Source: Geomonas silvestris (GTDB lineage: Bacteria; Desulfobacterota; Desulfuromonadia; Geobacterales; Geobacteraceae). Taken from it: a stretch of DNA of 64,000 nucleotides. The translations under genes were made by a program, and so were the position numbers. The stretch lies in the NCBI RefSeq assembly GCF_014193515.1, contig NZ_BLXX01000004.1:62001-126000 (forward strand), written 5' to 3'. Numbering within the stretch: position 1 is the first letter of the stretch; each line of letters starts with the position of its first letter. The notes beneath the pieces are model-generated. The model worked only from the letters and a program-made list of their open reading frames with translations, searched no databases and was not told the origin of the DNA. Below, one piece after another: positions 10,032-16,476 of the stretch.

Positions 10032-10208
10032 CTATTTTTCGCGTTTCAGGAGCTTTTTGAGCCCCTTCACCAGCGCGGGCTCCGGCGGGTTTTCGTAGTT
10101 GCAGCGCGGGCACTTGATCATCTTGCACCCTCCGGACATCGGGCAGTTCTTGCACCCGACATTTCCCTCTTCCTCGGCGAACTCGTGTCCGCAAAACCCG
10201 CAGCGCAT
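10032..10208 (-). CDS. Small Cys-rich protein between feoB and the DtxR regulator
   Basis: 58 residues. It begins MRCGFCGHEFAEEEG and carries four Cys groups: CGFC (3-6), VGCKNC (19-22), GGCK (28) and CPRC (33-36), then a Lys-rich helical end (GLKKLLKREK). Two CxxC pairs suggest a zinc ribbon or an iron-binding site. A GAGG ribosome site lies seven bases before the ATG. It is not the membrane-anchored FeoB-associated Cys-rich protein, since no hydrophobic segment exists. Position between feoB and the metal regulator suggests a role in ferrous iron uptake; this is inferred from context only. Confidence 0.75.
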   Translation of the reverse strand: MRCGFCGHEFAEEEGNVGCKNCPMSGGCKMIKCPRCNYENPPEPALVKGLKKLLKREK

Positions 10209-10377
10209 CTTGAAACCTCAGTTCTACGTTCTAGGTTCTAAGTTCTATGTTCGAAGCCAAACCGGTTGCCACGGAGGCATGGAGGGCACGGAGAAAATAC
10301 GAAAACGTTTGATTCCCAAAAAATCGGACTTTTGCCTTTACTCCGTGTCTCCGGAAAACATAGAAGCTAGAACAATT
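10209..10377. repeat. Short CACGGAG inverted-repeat element
   Basis: TTGCCACGGAGGCATGGAGG begins at 10265 and its partial reverse complement, TTACTCCGTGTCTCCGG, at 10338-10354. It is a smaller member of the family seen at 9039 and 18907, lying between feoB and the Cys-rich gene. Confidence 0.65.
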
Positions 10378-12369
10378 TTAAAGAATTCCGGTCACAAGCA
10401 GCAACCGGTTCAACAGCCAGCCGCTGCCGAAGGCGAAGGTCGAGACGAACACCCCGATGCCGCAGGCGACCTTCCAGCCGCGCTCCTTCTTCATGATCAG
10501 GAACTGCGCCACGCACGGGATGAACAGGGTGAGCGTCACCGCCGCCACGGTCAGCTGGCGGGGATTCAAAAGCCCCTTGGTCTGCAGGTCGTAAAGGCCC
10601 GCCGCACCGTAGTCGCGCCGGAAGAAACCGAAGATGAAGGCCACCGCGACTTCCTTGGGAAGCCCCAAGGCGGCCATCACCGGGCTCAGGCCGCGCACCA
10701 TGGTCTCGAAGAAGTTGGTGATCTTCCCAAGCCACAAAAGCACCGAGGCCAGGATGAAGAGCGGCAGAATCTCCATGAAGTACCACTGCATCCTGGTGTA
10801 GGTCTTGGTGAAGACGTTGGATAGCTGCGGCGCCCGCATCGGAGGGAGCTCCATGTAGAACATCGGCGTCTCACCGGGGAGAACTTTAGCGGCCAAAAGC
10901 CCGACCAGGAGAAAGATGAGCAGCAGGCAGACGCTCCAGACCAAGAGCGCACCCGGCGCCTTGGAGAGGAGCGCCAGGATGACGCCCAACTGGGCGGAAC
11001 AGGGGATGGCGAGTGCCAGCAGCAGGGTGGCGATCACCCTCTCGCGCACGGTCTCCAGGGTGCGGGTCACCATGGTCGCCATGGTGTCGCAGCCAAAGCC
11101 GAGCACCATGGGGATGACGGCACGGCCGGTAAGACCGATGGTCTTGAAGACCCGGTCCACCAAAAGCGCCAGACGCGGGAAGTAGCCGCTGTCCTCCAGC
11201 ATCGAGAAGAACAGGAAGAAGGTGGCCACGATGGGGAGGATGATGCCGACCGCGTAACGCAGACCGAGCGTGATGATGCCGTACTCGCCGACGAAGAGTT
11301 CCTGGATGCTCTCCCAGGGGACCAGCGCCTTCACGTGTTGCACCATCCAGGGGTTGATGTGCTCCTCGAACCCCTTCCCTTCCAGAAGGTCGACCAGGGT
11401 GCCGGCGCCGAAATCGCCGACGAACTTGTAGAGACCGAAGTACAGGACCAAAAACAGCAGCGGTATGCCGGTGACCGGCCGTACCGTCCAGCGCGACAGG
11501 CGCTCGGCGAAGGTCACCACCCGCTTCTCGGGAGCCTTGAAGACGCCGTCCAGGATCCGCTTCACGATCTCCTTGCGCTCCATGGAGAGGTCCAGGTGGA
11601 AGGACTCCCGGCGCTCGAAGCGCTTGTCCTTGACGCTCGCCTCGACAGCCGGCGCATCGCCCCCTTCGACACCGCGCACCAGTTCGGCCACCTCGCCGTC
11701 ACCCTGCAGCAGCAAAAGCCCCAGCGACTTGCGGGAGAGCAGGTAGTCTCCCTTGAGCAGGTCGGCGACCGAGGCGAGATCGCTCTCCATCTGCTTGGAA
11801 TAGTTGAAGCGGTTCACCGCGCTCGGCACGGTGCCGGCGATGGCGGCGCGGATCTCGGTAAGACCGATCTTCTTGGCAGTGGCGGCGGCCACCACGGGGA
11901 TCCCCAGGTTCTTGGAGAGGAGCTCGATGTCGATGCTGAGCCCCATGCGCTTGGCCTCGTCCATGATGTTGACCACCAGCACCACGGGGAGTTCTGCTTC
12001 GATGAGCTGCAGGGTCATCGGGAGCATGCGCTCCAGGTTGCGGGCGTCAAGGACGTGCAGCACCAGGTGGGGGCGCTCGTTCAAAAGGATCTCGCGGGCG
12101 ACCCGCTCCTCCTCGGTGATCGGGAGGATCGAGTACATCCCCGGGGTGTCGACGATCTCGAAGTGCTCGCCGTTGATGGTCGCGTTGCCGCGGGCCACTT
12201 CAACGGAAGTGCCGGGATAGTTTGATACCGTAACATAGGCACCGGTCAAGGCATTGAAAAGAACACTCTTGCCGACGTTGGGATTCCCCACCAGGGCCAC
12301 CAGCTTGGCTCCAGTCTGGGAAACGGTCGGTGTTTCGTGGCAAGAACCCTTCTTTTTGAGAAATGACAT
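10378..12369 (-). CDS. feoB: Ferrous iron transporter FeoB
   Basis: 663 residues, shorter than the E. coli protein (773) but normal for deltaproteobacteria. The N-terminal GTPase domain shows G1 GNPNVGKS (28-35), the switch region SNYPGTSVEV, G3 DTPGMYS and G4 NIMD. A helical spacer follows, then the polytopic membrane domain (about 290-663) with Gate motifs VLGFGCDTMATMVTRTLE and LALAIPCSAQLGVILAL, including the conserved cysteines. It imports Fe(II) through the inner membrane. A separate feoA gene is absent; the FeoA-like domain of the nearby DtxR protein may take its place or be unrelated. A Fur-box-like site lies 37 bases upstream of the start. Confidence 0.95.
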   Translation of the reverse strand: MSFLKKKGSCHETPTVSQTGAKLVALVGNPNVGKSVLFNALTGAYVTVSNYPGTSVEVARGNATINGEHFEIVDTPGMYSILPITEEERVAREILLNERPHLVLHVLDARNLERMLPMTLQLIEAELPVVLVVNIMDEAKRMGLSIDIELLSKNLGIPVVAAATAKKIGLTEIRAAIAGTVPSAVNRFNYSKQMESDLASVADLLKGDYLLSRKSLGLLLLQGDGEVAELVRGVEGGDAPAVEASVKDKRFERRESFHLDLSMERKEIVKRILDGVFKAPEKRVVTFAERLSRWTVRPVTGIPLLFLVLYFGLYKFVGDFGAGTLVDLLEGKGFEEHINPWMVQHVKALVPWESIQELFVGEYGIITLGLRYAVGIILPIVATFFLFFSMLEDSGYFPRLALLVDRVFKTIGLTGRAVIPMVLGFGCDTMATMVTRTLETVRERVIATLLLALAIPCSAQLGVILALLSKAPGALLVWSVCLLLIFLLVGLLAAKVLPGETPMFYMELPPMRAPQLSNVFTKTYTRMQWYFMEILPLFILASVLLWLGKITNFFETMVRGLSPVMAALGLPKEVAVAFIFGFFRRDYGAAGLYDLQTKGLLNPRQLTVAAVTLTLFIPCVAQFLIMKKERGWKVACGIGVFVSTFAFGSGWLLNRLLLVTGIL

Positions 12370-12405
12370 GATAACAACTACCCCTCTTAACTAAGGTGAT
12401 GCCAA

Positions 12406-12420
12406 TGAAAATCACTTTCA
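12406..12420. promoter_or_regulatory. Fur-box-like inverted repeat upstream of feoB
   Basis: TGAAAATCACTTTCA matches the 7-1-7 Fur pattern TGATAAT-N-ATTATCA at 11 of 14 positions. It lies between feoB (minus) and the candidate plus-strand RNA, so it could control both. Binding is not shown. Confidence 0.6.
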
Positions 12421-12504
12421 CACACACCTGAAAGCACAGCCCCGATCCCTTTTCCTGCTTCGGGATCGGTTCGCCCTGCAACACGAAGGTGCAGGGCATT
12501 TTTC
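12421..12504 (+). ncRNA. Candidate iron-responsive small RNA between feoB and fur
   Basis: Downstream of the Fur-box-like site on the plus strand are the unpaired stretch ACCTGAAAGCAC (12426-12437), a hairpin CCGATCCC (12442-12449) / GGGATCGG (12462-12469), and an intrinsic terminator GCCCTGCA (12473-12480) / TGCAGGGC (12490-12497) followed by ATTTTTC. The U-tract exists only in plus orientation, and no plus-strand gene lies upstream, so the terminator does not serve feoB or fur. From memory the 12-base stretch equals part of the E. coli RyhB core. No plain -10/-35 pair was found, so the 5' end is unknown. Alternative: part of an untranslated leader of feoB. Confidence 0.4.
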
Positions 12505-12546
12505 ATTGAACTGGGTGATTTTGTGACAGGATGGAGCCCGGTGAGG

Positions 12547-12978
12547 TCACTTCCTGCAGTTGCCGCACAGGCCGTAGAGCTCCAGGCGGTGCCGTTCGAT
12601 CAGGAAACCGCGGCTGGCGGCAACCTCGGTCTGCAGCTGTTCAATCGTCTCGTTCTCGAACTCCTCGATGCTGCCGCACCTGGTGCAGACCAGGTGGTCG
12701 TGGTGCTCCCCCTCCCCGACGTGCTCGTAGCGGGTCTGGCCGTCGCCGAACTGCATCTCGCGGGCAATGCCCGCCTCGGCGAAGAGCTTCAGGGTGCGAT
12801 AGACGGTGGCGTAACCGATGTTGGGGTGTTTGGCCCGGATCTTCAGGTAGAGTTCCTCGATGCTCAAGTGGCGGTCCGAGGAGAGAAAGGCATCCAGAAT
12901 GAGGTCGCGCTGCTTCGTCGACTTCAGGCCCCGCTGGGTCATGAAGTCGGTGAAGACTTTTTTCTTGGCACGTTTCAT
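12547..12978 (-). CDS. fur: Fur-family transcriptional regulator
   Basis: 143 residues. An N-terminal winged helix (about 10-85) contains the recognition region NIGYATVYRTLKLFAEAG. The C-terminal dimerization domain has the metal-binding set HVGEGEHHDHLVCTRCG (H92, H93, H95, C98, C101) and a second pair CGNC (138-141), the structural zinc site of Fur and PerR. It binds DNA with Fe(II) and represses iron uptake genes; Zur or PerR identity cannot be excluded by sequence, but its place next to feoB favours Fur. The ATG is preceded by GGAG. A good sigma-70 promoter lies 27 bases upstream. Confidence 0.9.
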   Translation of the reverse strand: MKRAKKKVFTDFMTQRGLKSTKQRDLILDAFLSSDRHLSIEELYLKIRAKHPNIGYATVYRTLKLFAEAGIAREMQFGDGQTRYEHVGEGEHHDHLVCTRCGSIEEFENETIEQLQTEVAASRGFLIERHRLELYGLCGNCRK

Positions 12979-13004
12979 GAGAGCTCCAGTTGAAAGTGGA
13001 TGTC

Positions 13005-13033
13005 ATAATAACGGCCGTACCGCCTGGTGTCAA
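13005..13033 (-). promoter_or_regulatory. Sigma-70 promoter of fur
   Basis: On the minus strand TTGACA (13033-13028), a 17-base spacer and TATTAT (13010-13005). A weak Fur-box-like TGAAAGTGGATGTCA at 12991-13005 touches the -10 element and may allow autoregulation. Confidence 0.75.
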
Positions 13034-13214
13034 CCTGTTTTTTGCTTTCACTCATTCAGCTGCACTGACAGCATCTTTCACTGAGAGCGGTGCAGACAGT
13101 TTTCTGTTCCTCTGCGGAAACTCCGGCTTCACCATATCTTTGAAATGTGCTACATAGTGCAAGAAGCTGGCTTTGGCAGTGTGACCTTGCGGTTTTAGGT
13201 CTCAAGGAGGAGCG

Positions 13215-13550
13215 ATGCAGGAATTCCACTACTTCCCAACCCCCAACTTCGCCGCGAGGCTCAGCAAGATCGAGAAGCACGACCCTCCCGGCCATGCGCG
13301 CATCCTCGGTGTCATCGACAGGCTGCTTAAAAATCCCGGGGACGCCGACGGCTGGATGCACGGCGCCTTCCAGGGCCGGCTCAAGAAGTACGTGGGGAGG
13401 CGCGACTACCGCCTCATCTACCACTGGTGCGAGCTCTGCCGCAAGGAAGGGAAAAAGTTCGAGGACAAGTGCGGGTTCTGCCAGCAGGTCCAGGACAACA
13501 GCGTGGTCTTCTTCGAGATCTACCACAAAAACGAGGCGAACCGCATCTAA
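13215..13550 (+). CDS. RelE/ParE-like protein with inserted CxxC-CxxC knuckle
   Basis: 111 residues with a strong ribosome site (AAGGAGG). The pattern of an N-terminal helix pair (FAARLSKIEKHDPPGHARIL), a middle strand GRRDYRLIYHW and a final strand SVVFFEIYHKNEANRI is that of RelE/ParE-type small proteins. Between the last two strands sits an insert with C72, C75, C86 and C89 (CELC ... CGFC), a likely zinc site that plain RelE toxins lack. No antitoxin-like gene flanks it: fur lies on one side and a MoxR ATPase 250 bp away on the other. It may be a domesticated RelE-fold protein rather than an active toxin. Toxicity or RNA cleavage is not implied by what I can see. Confidence 0.6.
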   Translation: MQEFHYFPTPNFAARLSKIEKHDPPGHARILGVIDRLLKNPGDADGWMHGAFQGRLKKYVGRRDYRLIYHWCELCRKEGKKFEDKCGFCQQVQDNSVVFFEIYHKNEANRI

Positions 13551-13802
13551 CCCCCTCACCAGATAGGCACCGCTGTCGGGACTGCTGCCGCCCGTCGCTC
13601 CGGAGCAGCCGGACGCCGCCGTCCCGAGGTTCCTGCCCCCTTTTTTCTCCCCTCCCCTTTGGTTGACAATTTCCCCCTTTCCTGTCCCGGGAAATGTGTG
13701 TAAGATAATCCGACCAATATTATCCGATTGACCGTGCCGGCGGCCCGACTCCAGGCAGTCCGGGCGGTTGCGGGATTTTCTCAGCAAAGGCGGTAGCTGC
13801 AG

Positions 13803-14864
13803 ATGAACGTCGAACAGATGAAGCTCGTCGTGAAGGAGATCCTCTCCAAGACCGATCTAACCCCCTGCGTGGTCGGGCACCGCGGTGTCGGGAAGACCGC
13901 CGGGATCATCCAGGCCTGCCGGGACCTGGACCGGCGCTACGTCTCCCTGCGCCTGGGACAGATGGAGGTCGGCGACCTGGTGGGGATTCCGTTCCGCGAC
14001 GGGGAGACCATGCACTGGTCGCGCCCCTCCTGGCTCCCTTGGGACGACGACCAGCCCACGGTGGTACACTGCGACGAGCTGAACCGGGCCCAGCAGGAGG
14101 ACACCCTGCAGGCGATCTTCCAGTTCGTCGAGCCTCCGGCCGAGGGTCGCCTGCGCGCCCTGCACACCCACACCCTGGCGCGGCGCCACAAGGTGGTGGT
14201 GAGCATCAACCCGCCCGACGGTAGCTACCAGGTGGCCACCCTGGACCGCGCCCTCATCGACCGGATGGTGATGCTCTACGTGGAGACCGACTACCAGTGC
14301 TGGGCGCGCTATGCGGCGGAGCGGGAACTCTCCGGCGAGGTCAGGCGCTTTCTGGCGGGGAACGCGGGACTCTTGGCCCGCCAGGGCGCCCCGATGGACC
14401 TGCTGGTGGAACCGAGCGAGCGCGGCTGGGAGATGGTGAGCACCCTGCGCAAGAGCTGCCGCTTTCCCGCGGACCTCGAGATGGAGGTCTACGCGGGGAT
14501 CGTCGGGAAGGAGGCCGCCATCATGTTCATGCGCTGGCTTGCCGACCACAAGGGGCGCCCCTTGAGCGCCGCCGAGATCCTGGACCAGTGGGGCGAGGTG
14601 GCCGAGCGGGCGCGGGCCCAGCGCGACGACGTCCAGGCGGCCACCATCAACGACCTGACCGCCACCCTTGCCGCCTCCCCTACCCTCACCGCGGAGCAGG
14701 AACAGAACCTGGTGAACTACATCGCGGTCCTGCCGCGCGACCTCTGTTTTGCCCTGGTGAAGGCCCTCTTGCGCATCCCCAAGGTCGCCCTTTTGTTGGT
14801 CCAGGACAAGTACGACGGCGTGATCTACGACGCGGTCGAGGCCATCTCCCAGGAGGCGCGCTGA
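13803..14864 (+). CDS. MoxR-type AAA+ ATPase
   Basis: 353 residues. Walker A GHRGVGKT (25-32), Walker B VVHCDELNRA (about 88-97) and a sensor-type motif (VVVSINPPDG) are clear, then ALIDRMVMLYVE as in the arginine-finger region. MoxR ATPases act as chaperones that remodel or insert cofactors into partner complexes and are typically paired with a VWA-domain protein, which is exactly the next gene (4 bases on). C-terminal residues 200-353 are helical and less conserved. The substrate complex is not in the window. Confidence 0.88.
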   Translation: MNVEQMKLVVKEILSKTDLTPCVVGHRGVGKTAGIIQACRDLDRRYVSLRLGQMEVGDLVGIPFRDGETMHWSRPSWLPWDDDQPTVVHCDELNRAQQEDTLQAIFQFVEPPAEGRLRALHTHTLARRHKVVVSINPPDGSYQVATLDRALIDRMVMLYVETDYQCWARYAAERELSGEVRRFLAGNAGLLARQGAPMDLLVEPSERGWEMVSTLRKSCRFPADLEMEVYAGIVGKEAAIMFMRWLADHKGRPLSAAEILDQWGEVAERARAQRDDVQAATINDLTATLAASPTLTAEQEQNLVNYIAVLPRDLCFALVKALLRIPKVALLLVQDKYDGVIYDAVEAISQEAR

Positions 14865-14867
14865 AGA

Positions 14868-16037
14868 GTGGCTCACACCCTGGAAAACGCGGTGGTCCGG
14901 CTCCTGCGCGAGCGCCCCTTCTACGGGCACTTCCTGCTCAACCTGCGCCGCGAGGAGCGCCCCCTGGAGGGCAAGCCCGCCGGCATCACCGTGCGCGACG
15001 GCATCCCGATCCTGGCGGTCGATCCCCCCTTCCTCGAGGCGCTCCCGCCGCAGCAGCAGTGCCACCTGCTCGAACACCTGGTGAAGCACCTTTTGCACCT
15101 GCATCCGTTGCGCCGCAAGGAGCGCAACCGCCACGACTGGGACATCTCCTGCGACCTGGCGATCAATCCGGGGCTCGGCGAGCTCCCCCCCGGCGCGGTG
15201 TACCCTGCGGATTACGGCGCACCCGACGGCCTTGCCGCCGAGGAGTACTACGCCCGGCTCTCCTGCCGCTTCGACCTGGGAAACCTCTCGGGGAGCGGCT
15301 TCGGCGATGCCGACCAGGAGGCGGAAGGGGCGCAGGGGAGCGGCGACACCCCAAAGCTGGGCGAAACCCTGGATGACCACGCGCTCTGGGACGAGGCGGA
15401 CAGCACCCCCTTCGGCCTTGGTGCAGAGATGGTGCGCTCCATCACCCGGGAGAGCCTGCGCGGCAGCGACGGCGAGGCGCCCGAAGAGGTGCGCGCGGTG
15501 GTGGAGGCCCTCCTGCGGCCGGCGCCCATCCCCTGGCGCCAGGTGCTGCGCCAGTTCGTGGCGACCGCGGGGCGCACCGGCCGCACCACTACCTGGATGC
15601 GGGAGCACCGCCGCTTCGGCCACGACACCCCGGGGATCCGCAAGCGGCGCAGGCTGAACCTGCTCGTCGGGGTGGACGTGAGCGACTCCACCAACATCGT
15701 GGAGTTGCGCGAGGCCTTCGCCCGGGAGCTTTTGCAGATCGCCAAGGGGCGCGACGCCACCCTCACGGTGCTCTACGCCAACAGCCGCATCCAGCGCATC
15801 GAGGTACTCAAGGGAGCCCCCGCGGTGCTGGAGCGCCACGACGGCGGCGGCTTCACCGACCTCAGGCCGGTGTTCGAGTACGCGAAGACCCTGCACCCGC
15901 TCCCCGCCGCGGTCATCTACCTGACCGACGGGATCGGGCCGGCGCCCGAGCAGATGGAATTTCCCACGCTGTGGGTCCTCACCGGGGCCGGGGAGAAACC
16001 GGTCCCCTGGGGGATCGAGCTACGACTGGAGGTATGA
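14868..16037 (+). CDS. VWA-domain protein with degenerate metallopeptidase-like N-domain (DUF2201 type)
   Basis: 389 residues, GTG start three bases after the MoxR stop. The N-terminal half resembles the putative metallopeptidase domain that precedes VWA in this family, but the expected HExxH is HLVKH (about residues 70-74, followed by LLHLH), so the catalytic glutamate is lost. A low-complexity acidic linker (about 140-175) follows. The C-terminal VWA-like domain has a MIDAS-type DVSDSTN (about 268) and VIYLTDGIG near the end. With the MoxR ATPase it forms the common ATPase/VWA pair that works on a metal- or cofactor-containing target. The target is unknown. Confidence 0.82.
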   Translation: MAHTLENAVVRLLRERPFYGHFLLNLRREERPLEGKPAGITVRDGIPILAVDPPFLEALPPQQQCHLLEHLVKHLLHLHPLRRKERNRHDWDISCDLAINPGLGELPPGAVYPADYGAPDGLAAEEYYARLSCRFDLGNLSGSGFGDADQEAEGAQGSGDTPKLGETLDDHALWDEADSTPFGLGAEMVRSITRESLRGSDGEAPEEVRAVVEALLRPAPIPWRQVLRQFVATAGRTGRTTTWMREHRRFGHDTPGIRKRRRLNLLVGVDVSDSTNIVELREAFARELLQIAKGRDATLTVLYANSRIQRIEVLKGAPAVLERHDGGGFTDLRPVFEYAKTLHPLPAAVIYLTDGIGPAPEQMEFPTLWVLTGAGEKPVPWGIELRLEV

Positions 16038-16040
16038 CGG

Positions 16041-16451
16041 ATGGATCAGGATATCTACAAGCCGATGACGGCCGAATCGGTGGGCGAGCTGCTCAGGGAG
16101 GCGGGAGCCGAGGTGATGGTGCGTAGCGGGCGCAGCGAGAACTACAGCGCCCCCCGCGAGTTCTCCTTCGAGGTGAAAGCCATCTTTGAAAACGGCATGG
16201 GGCTGCACGTGGTGGCGCGCCAGTTCAACTACCGCGACCCCTGGGAGGCCCAGGGCCGGGTGAACGACATGGTCGACGCCATGCTCCTCAAGGATGGGGC
16301 GCTGACGCCGCTTCCCAAGGGGTATCCGTTTTTCCAGGGGATCGATGAAGAGGTGGGACTGGACGAGGACCGGTTGCGCGAGCTGATCGCGTGCGTCGCC
16401 AAGGTGAACCCGAAGCTCTACGCCCTGCAGCAGATGACCGGGGATCTGTAG
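16041..16451 (+). CDS. Conserved-looking hypothetical protein, third gene of MoxR-VWA operon
   Basis: 136 residues; not recognised. It starts three bases after the VWA stop, so it is co-translated with MoxR and VWA. It is acidic, with no signal peptide, membrane segment or Cys cluster. Predicted alternation of helix and strand (ESVGELLREAGAEVMVR, then REFSFEVKAIFENGMGLHVV) suggests one compact alpha/beta domain, with a helical C-terminus (DRLRELIACVAKVNPKLYAL). It may be the substrate or an adaptor of the ATPase pair, inferred from position only. Confidence 0.7.
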   Translation: MDQDIYKPMTAESVGELLREAGAEVMVRSGRSENYSAPREFSFEVKAIFENGMGLHVVARQFNYRDPWEAQGRVNDMVDAMLLKDGALTPLPKGYPFFQGIDEEVGLDEDRLRELIACVAKVNPKLYALQQMTGDL

Positions 16452-16476
16452 ACCCGGCCCCAAGGTCGAGCCGCGC

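Noticed and set aside
13857-15896. 679-codon frame antisense to the MoxR/VWA genes
   Set aside because: Antisense shadow in high-GC DNA; the opposite strand has clear Walker and VWA motifs.
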